Source of the DNA: JBBRBB01 sp963830175
GTDB lineage: Bacteria; Bacteroidota; Bacteroidia; Chitinophagales; Chitinophagaceae
Assembly (NCBI GenBank): GCA_963830175.1
Contig: CAWHKV010000003.1
Span: forward strand, 1-64,000
DNA length: 64,000 nucleotides
Direction of reading: 5' to 3'
In this document: one piece after another, positions 1-9,360 of the stretch
Layout: every line of letters starts with the position of its first letter
Numbering within the stretch: position 1 is the first letter of the stretch
Position numbers and translations under genes: made by a program
The notes under the pieces: generated by a model
Seen by the model: the letters and a program-made list of their open reading frames with translations, nothing else
Database searches by the model: none
Told to the model about the DNA's origin: nothing

Positions 1-1
1 T

Positions 2-192
2 ATTGGTGACGGACCCCTGGCGAAAGAAAAAATCTATAAGGCGGCTTTTGTAACATCGCAGGGTGTCCCTGAAAAGATCGGAAAGAATAGAATGGATTTG
101 GATATTAAAAAGCCGTAGACGCAATGGAAGAATATTTAAAGACTGCCGGGGATTTTGTTCCTACGCAAACCAATTCTTTTAGTTTGGTTTAG
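2..192 (+). CDS. 3' end of an unrecognised gene, frame broken near its end
   Basis: The window opens inside a reading frame that runs from base 2 to a stop at 116-118 (ends DLDIKKP). A second frame, open through the ATG at 124 to the stop at 190-192, ends in PTQTNSFSLV. Joining the two at the A-run near 109-113 gives one continuous C-terminus (about KKAVDAMEEYLKTAGDFV). This pattern of a homopolymer frameshift recurs elsewhere in the window. I do not recognise the family. The neighbourhood suggests a gene of a mobile element, but that is inference only. Confidence 0.35.
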
Positions 193-255
193 TTATTATT
201 GATCGGCAGAAGACAGAAACACCACAAATAATCATTATTTAGACAATTCAGCAAT

Positions 256-284
256 TTGGCTTCAGCCTGCGGTAGCTAAGCCAA
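256..284. repeat. Hairpin, TTGGCTT/AAGCCAA stem
   Basis: The arms TTGGCTT (256-262) and AAGCCAA (278-284) are exact complements. The stem extends inward by AGC/GCT after a one-base bulge, closing a loop of about 8 nt. There is no T-run afterwards, so it is not an obvious terminator. Confidence 0.55.
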
Positions 285-481
285 CACACAAGGCTTGATA
301 TTAGCCACCTTCGGCTTCCCACAGCAAGAGCCATTCGTACCTCATGGCACTTGCTTTTTGCTATGCTTCTTTTCAGCTTCAGAATAAATCCAGGCATCAG
401 TAATTCTCACATCAGCACGACCCACGCTGCAAGGTAATAAGGTGTTCCTCATGCCTATGTCGGCAAGTAGATGCGCCAAAC

Positions 482-543
482 CATTGCAGCATTGCCAATA
501 AATCTATTTATAGCACTTTTATGGTATTGGCAAAGCTGCAATG
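482..543. repeat. Long inverted repeat: 19-bp arms, 24-nt loop
   Basis: The left arm (482-500, CATTGCAGCATTGCCAATA) and the complement of the right arm (525-543) agree at 18 of 19 positions. No U-tract follows and no gene ends close by, so a recombination site, oriT-like site or regulatory hairpin of the element is more likely than a terminator. That assignment is inference. Confidence 0.65.
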
Positions 544-1437
544 CCCTTCGGGTGCTTCGCTACGCTACGCAGTTTGTCACACTTCTTGCAGCTCCTACGG
601 CATTCGTTAGGGCAGCTCCTGTGTCCTTCATGCCACTTCATTCATTTCGTCCTTCGTTCCGCTACATTACACCACGTTCGCAGCTTGACCATTTGCTGCA
701 AGGCATGGCACACTATCCAACACACAAAGCAAAGCACAAGTGATGCACATTCCTTTTCGCAAACCAACGCTACAATACTCACTGGGTTCCATTCCGCTAC
801 ACTACGTCCTACATTCATTTCAGTCGCATTCAGTCCACCCGCTGCCAATAATTTTGCGTGCCTTGCGTGCCTGCCGCAGCTGCGGGTTTGTCATGGTTTT
901 TGTCCTGCAACACAAAGCCTTGATGAAAACAAAAACACACGCCAAACCCTTGCATTCTTAGTAGCTGTCTACCGCCGTTTCACGGCTTTGTAGCCACCAC
1001 TGCGGCAGGCGCACGCAGCCACCTTCGTTCGTTCCTCTCTTCGGTGTCTTTTGACGGCACGCTACGCTTCCACGCCTCAGTGCGGACAAGTGTGCCGCAG
1101 GGCTAACGCTTCTTTTTGCCGCAGGCGCTATTACCTTTTTTGCCAACGCACAGGAAATACAATTGAACAAGGAAGAAAACAGGTACGATTGAAGGTTGTA
1201 GTAATAGCAAGGAAGAATGAAACTAATTCTTAAAAAGCAAATCAAAAAAAGTACAGCAAGTTAGTCGGCTGCCACAGCCCTATGCTTTAAAAGAACAAGG
1301 AATTCCGGCATAAACACAAAGCCCATCGCACAAAGCCATCATTTATTGCGTTCCTCCTTCTTTTTTCAGCCACGCCGCCTGATGTAGATGCTTTCTTTTT
1401 TTCTCTTTTTTCTTTTAAAAATTAAAATTTTATCAAG

Positions 1438-1788
1438 ATGAAAAATGCAAATCACTACTTCGGTACAAGCAACGGTTCAGAAAATTTCTTTTGTCACAAA
1501 CCTTCATTGATGTTATACACAGATGGAGTAAAAGAAATGGCAGAAACATGTGAAGCCTATTGGCTGATTGATTTAATCATTAGTCACCAATGCAAGAGAG
1601 ACATTAACCTGGAACGCTTTCAGGTGTGGGATTTAAAAAGAGTAAAGGATAATCAATTCTCAATCCTTTGCACAGATGGAAACCACAATAAAGTAACAAG
1701 CCAGGAGATTGCGTTCAGCGACTTCCCTTATGACCTTGCTACAATTTGGTTGGTAGATGGATGCCTGATGTTGCCATGTGAATACTAA
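1438..1788 (+). CDS. DUF6876 family protein
   Basis: A 116-residue soluble protein. The pattern FxGSExF at the start, LLYTDGVKxMAE, the EAYWLIDLIISHQ block near residues 38-50 and a C-terminus ending in LPCEY match the DUF6876 family as I remember it. That family is common as cargo in integrative elements of Bacteroidota and has no known biochemical role. The ATG follows an A/T-rich leader without a Shine-Dalgarno sequence, which is normal for the phylum. The gene stands alone, followed at once by a rho-independent terminator (1796-1819), so it is monocistronic. A non-coding block just upstream (1303-1395) is repeated downstream at about 1936-2022. Confidence 0.75.
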   Translation: MKNANHYFGTSNGSENFFCHKPSLMLYTDGVKEMAETCEAYWLIDLIISHQCKRDINLERFQVWDLKRVKDNQFSILCTDGNHNKVTSQEIAFSDFPYDLATIWLVDGCLMLPCEY

Positions 1789-1795
1789 AACAAAG

Positions 1796-1819
1796 GCGGT
1801 CCATAGCGACCGCTTTTTT
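1796..1819 (+). terminator. Rho-independent terminator of the DUF6876 gene
   Basis: Stem GCGGTC/GACCGC with a 6-nt loop, followed by six T. It begins 8 nt after the stop codon. Confidence 0.85.
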
Positions 1820-2376
1820 ATTCATACCACCACGACCTGGACAATGAACAGCTTTTGCAATAAGTGTTTTTTATAAAGCAAAAATAGCTACGGCAGCCCG
1901 ACCACACAGACCCGACAAAAAAAACAAAAAGACTACGGCATAAACACAGACCCGACACACAGCCCCATCTTTTATTCCGTTTCCTTTTGGTTTTTTTATC
2001 TGCCTTCGCTGGAGAGATGCTTATAAAAATTCACATTATGCAAAAGCAGCTTCGTATCATCACCAGTCGCCGTTTGGCAGTTTGTCCATTCAGCAGTTCA
2101 TTATTTCCTGTTCCTTCTGTTCCTCCGTGTAGTTTTCAGCAGGCATTTTCGCCGCCATCCGTATTCATTACCGTCCGTTAGTTGGTTGTTCTGTCTATCA
2201 GCTTTCATCTGGTTGGTATCATGTGGTGTTTTCCATCAGGTCGCCGTCAGCTTTGTGCATTGCCCTTTTAGGGGCTTTGCACTTTTACTTTGACCCTCAT
2301 CTATTTCGACCATAAGCCACCATAAGGAAGGGATAAAAGCACCATGAAGCACCACAATAAGAAAAAAGTGGGAGCA
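1820..2376. other. Non-coding stretch with duplicated block and gene debris
   Basis: No convincing gene. The phrase ACACAGACCCGACA occurs twice (about 1904 and 1945). The block from GGCATAAACACA to GATGCTT (about 1936-2022) is a diverged copy of 1303-1395. On the minus strand, 2090-2158 encodes a 22-residue peptide containing MPAENYTEEQKEQ, which resembles the start of small proteins common in Bacteroidota elements but stops early. It is probably debris. An imperfect hairpin (GTGCATTGCCC/GGGGCTTTGCAC) lies near 2256-2282. Confidence 0.4.
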
Positions 2377-2404
2377 TAAAAAAGCCCTGCAAGAATACAG
2401 GGCT
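2377..2404 (-). terminator. Terminator of the minus-strand gene at 2429-3236
   Basis: On the minus strand: stem AGCCCTG/CAGGGCT with an 8-nt loop, followed by a run of six T. It lies 25 nt beyond the stop codon. Confidence 0.85.
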
Positions 2405-2428
2405 GTAACTGGTCGTAATATTTAACGC

Positions 2429-3236
2429 TTAGAAAATATCCGCAACTTTTAAAGCATTACCTGAATTGAACAGATAATAGTTAGGTCCTACTTTTTGATA
2501 GAACTCAATACCGATGCAAAACAAAACACTTGCATCAGCAGTAAGAGTAGGAGTGCCTGGCAGTGTAGCAGTAACTACAGTTGATGCAGCAAGTGCAGTG
2601 CACAAATCCAGATAGCCAGAGTAAGCAACATCTGAAAGTCTCATTGTTTGCTGTATCAATTGGCTCATAAGTTCCGGTTTGATCGTTGTACGCAAAATCA
2701 GAAACACAAGCCAAGGCAACAATAAACGGAAGTGAGTTGCACCCGCTGGAGCATTAATAAGATTTGCCGGGTTGAAAGCTGGAACAGTTAAAGTTGCCTG
2801 CATCACGGGCAACAGTATTGCTCAATGTGTAAGGTGCAGTAAACACACCTTCCAGGCTAACATTTTTATCAAATGCAAAACCGATCAAATATTGCTTTTC
2901 CTGAGAAATCAAAATAGCCCGATAACCCCTTGCTTCTGTTTGGTCTTCCAAATTGATTTTCTTGATAACTCCAGTAAGCCGCCCAGTCATTTGCGGATCA
3001 CTCATTTGCTTAATAACTTGGCTTAAACCAACACGAATAGATTTTCCAGCAGTTGCACAGCCGCCAAATTCGTTCATGTTTTCACGGGTTCTTTCAAATT
3101 CAGGAGCCGTATTGATTTGATCACCTGAAGGACCACCAACCATGCCGGCAAAGTCGCCGGAAAGACCTTTGATTTTAAAATGTCTTACTCCGCCCATGGT
3201 TCCGGAGTATTTTACTAAACCTGTTTGCTTTGCCAT
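2429..3236 (-). CDS. Unrecognised accessory protein, three frameshifts
   Basis: Two overlapping frames (3236-2754 and 2812-2429) plus a third-frame stretch inside the second form one protein. It starts MAKQTGLVKYSGTMGGVRHF. The first switch lies near the DAGN/ATLTVPAFNP join (about 2793). The second lies near GATHFR (about 2728, probably one T lost from a T-run), after which a different frame reads FIVALACVSDFAYNDQTGTY. The third lies near NNE/LSDVAYSG (about 2645). A net loss of one base gives 268 residues. The repaired protein resembles a family of hypothetical proteins I associate with Bacteroidota accessory DNA. No function is known. A TAAATTTG box lies 44-51 nt upstream of the start. It could be a true pseudogene, but error in the sequence is as likely. 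Confidence 0.55.
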
Positions 3237-3331
3237 TTTTATAAAATTTTAAAGAGTTTGGAATGTCAATTTTTCTTCTCAAATTTACACCGCAATACAT
3301 TGATTTACAGTAAGATAAACAAAGCAAACAA

Positions 3332-3822
3332 GTGCAAATCAAAGCATACGGACAGGCTATAATAAAAACACACCTCACAATCACTAAAGTGGTTGATGGC
3401 GATGGCTTATTTGTAGTTGATATGTTCGGCAAGAATGAAACAGAAATTCGGTTTCTAGGCATAGATGCACCGGAAGTAAGAAGTCAAAAAAGCTAAAACA
3501 GGATGAAAGGGAAACACATTTGCCTGGGCAATTGCTTTTAGAATTAGGGCAGGCATCAAAGCAATATCTTTCCTCAATTGCTCCGGTAGGTACTTCAATA
3601 ACTTTAGTAATGGAAAGGCAGCACAGTTTCGATTTCTATGGCAGAACCTTGGCTTATGTTTTTTTACCTGATGGTAGTTGCTTAAACGAAATGATGGTCA
3701 ATGAAGGCTATGCAAAGCCTTACGAGAAATATTATTGCGAAGCATTGCCAGAGTATCAGAAATTAAATACATTTGCTAAAGCAGGGCAACGAGGTTTATA
3801 TCAAACAGTTTCTGTCTTCTAA
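3332..3822 (+). CDS. Thermonuclease-like (SNase) protein, one frameshift
   Basis: A staphylococcal-nuclease fold protein that would hydrolyse DNA or RNA with calcium. The N-terminal frame reads ITKVVDGDGLFVVDMF, then IRFLGIDAPEV, containing the conserved Asp residues and the active Arg. The C-terminal frame (from about 3487) carries YGRTLAYVFLPDG, the second active-site Arg, and the MVNEGYAKPY motif. The frames join if the A6 run at 3486-3491 is read as A7, giving about 163 residues, normal for the family. I used the GTG at 3332, since an in-frame stop lies at 3311; the true start is uncertain. No signal peptide is seen. It lies at the edge of the accessory region. Confidence 0.75.
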
Positions 3823-3866
3823 TTTTGAAAACATTTTGTTCTTTCCTTCTCTTGGTTTTAAATTCA

Positions 3867-3941
3867 TGTTGCCCACTTGTTGCCCAATCTCTCAAACCCC
3901 AGTAAATACGGCATTCTTTACTTTTTGTATCGGAAAGTAAA
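3867..3941. other. Candidate attachment or junction region of an accessory element
   Basis: Two direct copies of TGTTGCCCA (3867-3875 and 3879-3887) are followed by a nested set of inverted repeats: AGTAAA (3901-3906), TTTACTTT (3917-3924) and AAAGTAAA (3934-3941). The cluster lies exactly where cargo-like genes give way to core genes. Such repeats are typical of arm or core sites of tyrosine recombinases, but no integrase gene or second end is visible here. Confidence 0.35.
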
Positions 3942-3960
3942 TCAACACCAACTGTACTCT

Positions 3961-4944
3961 CTACTCCAGCGCCACCTCCACATAAAATGGATAGTGGTCA
4001 GATCCAAAGGCATCAAGCCTTTCAATTTTTCTTACTTTAAATTCTTTGGAAACATATACATAGTCTAATGGCCAGCGGAATATTGATGATTGGGCATTAA
4101 ATGTATTATACAGACCACGACCACGCCGTACATCATTTAATTTACTGTTCTTTTCAAAAACATTGGTATTGTGAGACCATCCTACATCATTCAAATCTCC
4201 TGCAGCTAATACAGGTGGGTTTAAATTTTCTATAATTTGGGCGGCCTTTATTAATGCAAGTTCTTTCTCACCAATGTTTGTAGGATGTTTACTTGGTATT
4301 GGTGCAACAGGATGTAAGCCGAAAAACTTAAATGATTTATTTGCTATTTGAACATCAGTAAGAAATGATGGCACACTATCGTTGTGTAAAAACAAAATCT
4401 TCTCATTGCTTAGAGGAAGTTTGCTATACAATGCCATTCCATAAGTATTTGGCAACGGGTATAAAATCTTATACGGATACATTTTAAGCAATGGCTGCAT
4501 GCTGCTGATCCATTCATCATTTACCTCCATTAATAATACTGCGTGTGGGTTTCTTTTTTCTATTATGTCAAGTAATTGCCTGTAATTATTATTTTTCATT
4601 AAAACATTTGCTATTACCAGGCTAAATATTTTTTCATCGTGATTTGATTTTGCTGCATCAGGTACTATTTTAGGTGCAATAAATGTATAAGGAAACAGTA
4701 TATATGATTGTATGAATATCGAGACAAACAATCCAAATAGATATAAATAGTTTCCCCATGATTTTTTAAAGAAAAAGATAGCATAAATAAGTATGCATAT
4801 TACCAGGCATATGAGCATTAGGAGGCGTGGAAAATTTAATATACGAATAAACCAAAGCGAGCTATTGTAAATAAGAGAAAGGAGTGTTGCTATAATTAAT
4901 AAGCCTCCTGTAATTATTAAAAACCACTTAATAATTTTTTTCAT
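3961..4944 (-). CDS. Membrane-anchored endonuclease/exonuclease/phosphatase family protein
   Basis: A 327-residue protein. Three hydrophobic segments lie at about residues 5-25, 35-58 and 65-90, followed by an extracytoplasmic EEP (DNase I-like) domain. Visible family motifs are LLMEVNDEW (metal-binding Glu near 140), FFGLHPVAP, AAGDLNDVGW and the terminal GSDHYPF. These match the metal-dependent phosphodiesterase fold used on nucleic acids, phosphoinositides or lipids; the substrate cannot be read from the sequence. Length and layout fit the EEP membrane proteins common in Bacteroidota. The start ATG is preceded by no clear ribosome site. It is transcribed away from the histidine kinase and ends beside the suspected element junction. 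Confidence 0.8.
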   Translation of the reverse strand: MKKIIKWFLIITGGLLIIATLLSLIYNSSLWFIRILNFPRLLMLICLVICILIYAIFFFKKSWGNYLYLFGLFVSIFIQSYILFPYTFIAPKIVPDAAKSNHDEKIFSLVIANVLMKNNNYRQLLDIIEKRNPHAVLLMEVNDEWISSMQPLLKMYPYKILYPLPNTYGMALYSKLPLSNEKILFLHNDSVPSFLTDVQIANKSFKFFGLHPVAPIPSKHPTNIGEKELALIKAAQIIENLNPPVLAAGDLNDVGWSHNTNVFEKNSKLNDVRRGRGLYNTFNAQSSIFRWPLDYVYVSKEFKVRKIERLDAFGSDHYPFYVEVALE

Positions 4945-5350
4945 TTCTAATTAGTCTGATTATTGAGGTAAATCAATATAGTAAAAATTTAAAAAACCAT
5001 ACTCCAGAATGTAGCCAATATTTGCATATTCATAGGTGATTCCTGATTATGGGAAAGCCATTCATAAATATGAACTTTATTTATCACTAACTAAAAGCAC
5101 CTTGACAGGAACCACTGTATTGCCGCTAAGTTTCAAATAAATTCCCTGCATTATTCTAATAAAAATCGATTTTATACGTTTTTATCTCATCTTTGAAGAT
5201 CAAAGTGCTTAAAACCATATCCTAGAATTCATACATTAAGCGATTAATTATCGCTGTCCTTACCTAAAACATAATATTAAATTCGAGGTATAATTAATTT
5301 TATGCTGTACAATATCCGAAACCAGTATTGACCTATCTCAAACTGAATAT
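4945..5350. promoter_or_regulatory. Divergent intergenic region with a CTTTGA-N3-TCAAAG dyad
   Basis: This 406-nt region separates the EEP gene from the histidine kinase. At 5191-5205 there is a perfect dyad, CTTTGA-AGA-TCAAAG. It matches the dyad at 47503-47517 and is close to a third at 48494-48508. It lies about 145 nt before the kinase start, so an operator role is plausible but inferred. I see no full-consensus promoter and no small gene. Confidence 0.45.
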
Positions 5351-8300
5351 TTGAAAAACATACAATCCAGGCCGTCCATAATACCTTCAGACGAAGAAAT
5401 ATTAATAAATGCTCAGTACGCTTTACTTCCTGCAGGGTTAACCAATGTGGGAAACCGGTCCATTTTAGTGGCTGAAAATTTAACCGAGTTGCAGAAAGAA
5501 AAACTGCAGAAAATCTTGTTGGAAGACGATACTGATGAATTTGCTCCAATCTCTGATCCTGAACAGGAAATGTCTTTGCTTATTAATAATACGGAAGAAA
5601 GTTTTGTTTTGGTTGATAAGCAATTAAAAATTATTTCTTTCAATAAGCAACTGTATGACCTCTATAAAAAGTTTCTTTCCGTAATCATTAAAAAGGGAGC
5701 CTGCATTTTAGATTATGTAAGACCTGAAAGAAAGGAATATTTGCGTAACCTGTACAATAAGGTACTTGAAGGCAATAATGAAATATCTGAATATGCTGTC
5801 ACAGACGAGGAAGGAAATGAAAAAATATATCTGATTAAATATCGACCTGCCCGGAATGATGATAATAAAATTATAGGTGTTTTTGTAACAGCACTTGAGA
5901 TAACCGAGACCAAAATTGCCGAGGAAAAACTAAAATTAAGCGAACGGCGCTTTAGAACCCTTGTAGAAAACGGAACAGATGCGGTAGTAATTTTAAATGA
6001 AGAAGGCAATCCTGTTTATGGATCGCCCACCATAAAAAATTTACTTGGTTATACAGAAGAAGAGGTATTGAACATCAAATTGATGGATGTTATTCACGAA
6101 GATGACAGAGAGCCAATTCAAAAATGCCTTCAGGAATGTTTTGTAAAACCCGGAGAAATTATTCCGGGAGTAAATGCACGTGTTCTACATAAAAACGGAA
6201 CCTGGCGTTGGATGGAAGGCACGCTTTTAAACCTGTTGCACGATCCCGATATAAAAGGAATTGTAGATAATTTCAGGGATATTACTGATAAGGTTAATTC
6301 CGATTACGAAATGGGTATAAAGCAGCAAATGCTTGAACAGGCAGAAGCCAATTACCGCCAAATATTTGAAAAAGCCAGCGAGCCCATTTTTGTTCACGCC
6401 ATTGATAATGGCTTAATACTCGACCTAAACCAGAAAGCATGCGAATTGCTGGGTGCAGACAAATCGGAGATCATAGAATTTCCCCGGAGGTTTATGGCTG
6501 AAGAATTTGGTTACACCCTTGAAATGGCCATAGAAAAAGTTAAGAAAGCAACCCATGAAGGCCCGCAGTTTTTTGAATGGTTAACCCGCCATAAATTAGG
6601 AGATTTAAATTGGGTTGAAGTAAGTTTAAACAAAGCAAACATTGCAGGGGAGGAGAGAATACTTGCTTTTTTCAGAACCATCAATGACCGAAAAAAAGCA
6701 GAACTCTTATTGCAAAAAAGCTTCGAAGATCTTGAGCTTATTACCAAAGAACAAAACGCTTTGCTAAATACATTGCCGGCAAACATCGCGTTGCTCGATA
6801 AAGAGTCTAACATAATTAAGGTTAATAAAGAATGGACAAAATTTGGTAAGGAGAATGGCATAATGCATTCCTTTTGCCACATACAATCTAACTATATAAA
6901 GGTTTGCGAAAATTCCAGCGGACCTGAACGCCCAACAGCAATTAAAATGGCCGAAGGGTTAAAAAATATTTTAAGCGGAAAGCTTAAAAACTTTTCTCTG
7001 GAATATCCTTGCCATTCGCCTGTTGAGAAACGTTGGTTTAGAACAGAGGTAAGACCTTTTATTACAAATAAGCTTATTGGTGCTGTAGTAATGCATATTA
7101 ATATCACCGAAAGCAAAGAAGCCGAAGAACATATAAAATTAAGTGAGACTTTATTATTAGAATCGCAACGGCTTGCAAAGCTTGGTAGTTGGAGCAGGGA
7201 TATGATTACAGGGCAAATATCGTGGTCAGAAGAATTATATAATGTTTTTGGAACAGATCGTGCCACCTTCCTTCCCGGGTCTTCATCCTTCCTCGAAATG
7301 ATACATGAAGAAGACAGGAAATTAGTAAAACAACTTGTTGGTCAAACCGTAAAATTGGGTATCGGTCACAAGATGAAATACCGCATTATTTCGCCTTCCG
7401 GAGAAAGACGGGTAATTGAAGAAATTGGTAATGCTGAAAAAGACCTGGAAGGACGCGTGATAAGAATTTTTGGTACCGCCCAGGATATAACCCAAAAGGA
7501 GGAATTAAAGAATTTACTGAATACAGCAAATAACCTTGCGCGTCTTGGTGGATGGGAGCTAGATGCGGTTTCAAATAAAATTTTGTGGTCTGATATTACA
7601 CGGGAAATTCATGAGGTTGATGAAAATTTTGAGCCCTCCTATAACCAGGCTATATATTTTTTTAAAGAAGGCGAAAGCAGGGATATCATCAAAACAAAAC
7701 TGGATGCTGCATTGCAAAATGGTGAACCATGGGATGAAGAAATTCAAATTATCACCGCAAATAAAAATGAGAAGTGGGTTCGGGTTATAGGGCACGCGGA
7801 ATTTATTAATGGTAAGTGCACCCGTTTATATGGAAGCTTTCAGGATATAGACCAAAGAAAGAAAGCTGAAGTGGGCATTCGTGATAGCGAAGAAAAGCGC
7901 AGGCTTATAATGAATGCAGCACTCGACGCCATCATTTGTTTTGATTATGCAGGAAAAATAATATTCTGGAATCCACAGTCTGAAAAAACCTTTGGATGGA
8001 AGGAAGACGAAGTAATGAACAGGCCTCTTTCTGAAGTAATTATGCCTCCCGGCTTTAGAAAAATGCATGAAGAAAGTATTGAAAATTATTTGCGGGATAA
8101 TGATTCGCCGTTAAACCGTTTAACAGAACTTAAAGCTGTAAACCGTGAGGGCGTTGAGTTTTCAATAGAGCTTACTGTAATGCCGATTGAACAGGGCAGC
8201 GATTCATTTTTCTGCGCATTTATCAGAGACATTACACAGCGAAAAATTACAGAAGAAAGCCTACAAATAAGTAATGAAAGATTTAACCTCGTTGCCAAAG

Positions 8301-9358
8301 CAACCAGTGATATTATATGGGACTGGAATTTAATTACCGGAGAAGTAATACGTTCCGAGGAAGGAATGTTTAAAATGCTGGGTTATGGAAAAGAATATGT
8401 AAACGGACCCAGTACCTTCTGGGCTAATCTTGTTCATCCTGAAGATTCAGGCTGGATTAATAAAATGTTTGAGAAAACATTTGAGGACCCAACCAAGTTT
8501 TATATGGACTGTGAATACCGGTTATTAAAAGCAGATGGTTCTTATGCCTATATCTACGATAAAGGATACATTGTTCGGGATGAAGATGGAAAGCCTATAA
8601 GAATTATTGGTGCTACTCAGGATATAACCAAACTTAAAGAAAACGAAATTCAACTGCAAAAACGCGCAGAAGAATTAATTATCTCTAATAAAGAACTTGA
8701 GCAATTTGCATATGTAGCATCTCACGATTTGCAGGAGCCACTAAGAATGGTAACCAGTTTTCTTGGACAACTTGATAAAAATTACAAGCATGCTCTGGAT
8801 GAAAAAGCACATAGGTACATACACTTTGCCGTGGATGGTGCAAAACGCATGCGCCAGATAATTCTTGACTTGCTTGAATATTCGCGGGTTGGCAAGCATG
8901 AAGATAAATTAACCAAGGTAAATTTGAATGAGATCGTTAACGAGGTTGTTTTGTTATTGAAAAAACCGATAGAAGAAAAATCAGTAAAAATAATTTCAGG
9001 TCACCTGCCCATGCTTAACAGTTTCAGGTCGCCCTTACTTCAGGTTTTTCAAAACCTAATAGGCAATGCCATAAAATATAGCAAAGATGGGGTTGCGCCA
9101 ATTATTGAGGTGTTTAGTAAAGAAGAACATGACCATTACGAAATTTCAATTAAGGATAATGGTATAGGTATAAGTAAAGACTATTACGAAAAAATATTCA
9201 TCATCTTTCAAAGATTGCATAACAAAGATGCATATAGTGGAACCGGTATGGGATTGTCTATTGTGAAAAAGATAATCGAAAACCTGGGTGGAAATATATG
9301 GCTCGATTCGGTTGAAAATGAGGGCACTGTTTTCTATGTAAAACTTCCTAAATCGTAA
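5351..9358 (+). CDS. Sensor histidine kinase with eight PAS domains
   Basis: A soluble 1335-residue kinase. Eight PAS/PAC modules end in the usual I(T/D/N)xxK-type tails near residues 183, 309, 443, 585, 711, 832, 959 and 1090. A dimerisation/phosphoacceptor domain follows with H1125 in ASHDLQEPLR, a phytochrome-kinase-like H box. The ATPase domain shows the N box NLIGNAIKYSK, G1 DNGIGI, F box and G2 GTGMGLSIV. No membrane segment is visible, so the signal is probably cytoplasmic (redox, light or a ligand). Translation appears to begin at TTG 5351. The next gene, a single-domain receiver, starts 2 nt after its stop, so kinase and receivers form one operon. Confidence 0.9.
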   Translation: MKNIQSRPSIIPSDEEILINAQYALLPAGLTNVGNRSILVAENLTELQKEKLQKILLEDDTDEFAPISDPEQEMSLLINNTEESFVLVDKQLKIISFNKQLYDLYKKFLSVIIKKGACILDYVRPERKEYLRNLYNKVLEGNNEISEYAVTDEEGNEKIYLIKYRPARNDDNKIIGVFVTALEITETKIAEEKLKLSERRFRTLVENGTDAVVILNEEGNPVYGSPTIKNLLGYTEEEVLNIKLMDVIHEDDREPIQKCLQECFVKPGEIIPGVNARVLHKNGTWRWMEGTLLNLLHDPDIKGIVDNFRDITDKVNSDYEMGIKQQMLEQAEANYRQIFEKASEPIFVHAIDNGLILDLNQKACELLGADKSEIIEFPRRFMAEEFGYTLEMAIEKVKKATHEGPQFFEWLTRHKLGDLNWVEVSLNKANIAGEERILAFFRTINDRKKAELLLQKSFEDLELITKEQNALLNTLPANIALLDKESNIIKVNKEWTKFGKENGIMHSFCHIQSNYIKVCENSSGPERPTAIKMAEGLKNILSGKLKNFSLEYPCHSPVEKRWFRTEVRPFITNKLIGAVVMHINITESKEAEEHIKLSETLLLESQRLAKLGSWSRDMITGQISWSEELYNVFGTDRATFLPGSSSFLEMIHEEDRKLVKQLVGQTVKLGIGHKMKYRIISPSGERRVIEEIGNAEKDLEGRVIRIFGTAQDITQKEELKNLLNTANNLARLGGWELDAVSNKILWSDITREIHEVDENFEPSYNQAIYFFKEGESRDIIKTKLDAALQNGEPWDEEIQIITANKNEKWVRVIGHAEFINGKCTRLYGSFQDIDQRKKAEVGIRDSEEKRRLIMNAALDAIICFDYAGKIIFWNPQSEKTFGWKEDEVMNRPLSEVIMPPGFRKMHEESIENYLRDNDSPLNRLTELKAVNREGVEFSIELTVMPIEQGSDSFFCAFIRDITQRKITEESLQISNERFNLVAKATSDIIWDWNLITGEVIRSEEGMFKMLGYGKEYVNGPSTFWANLVHPEDSGWINKMFEKTFEDPTKFYMDCEYRLLKADGSYAYIYDKGYIVRDEDGKPIRIIGATQDITKLKENEIQLQKRAEELIISNKELEQFAYVASHDLQEPLRMVTSFLGQLDKNYKHALDEKAHRYIHFAVDGAKRMRQIILDLLEYSRVGKHEDKLTKVNLNEIVNEVVLLLKKPIEEKSVKIISGHLPMLNSFRSPLLQVFQNLIGNAIKYSKDGVAPIIEVFSKEEHDHYEISIKDNGIGISKDYYEKIFIIFQRLHNKDAYSGTGMGLSIVKKIIENLGGNIWLDSVENEGTVFYVKLPKS

Positions 9359-9360
9359 CA

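Larger units (their letters stand above)
193..1437. other. Gene-free accessory island rich in inverted repeats
   Basis: About 1.2 kb with no credible gene. The open frames present overlap each other on both strands and resemble nothing. Part of it is visibly richer in G+C than the core genes. It carries strong hairpins (256-284, 482-543), a perfect 12-bp palindrome CCGCAGCTGCGG at 874-885, and four copies of TGCCGCAG or its complement (about 872, 1002, 1091, 1119). Related phrases such as TTCCGCTACATTAC and TTCCGCTACACTAC occur near 658 and 791. It resembles the non-coding stretches between cargo genes of Bacteroidota integrative elements. Its function is unknown. Confidence 0.5.

Noticed and set aside
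471..1245. Several open frames of 60-150 codons on both strands
   Set aside because: They overlap each other on both strands, have compositions unlike real proteins of this window (rich in Cys, His, Phe), and match no family.
1987..2181. 64-codon plus-strand frame
   Set aside because: No resemblance to any family; the opposite strand carries a more convincing, though broken, peptide.
3175..3462. Minus-strand frame over the nuclease start
   Set aside because: It is the shadow of the nuclease and of the intergenic region and has no family resemblance.
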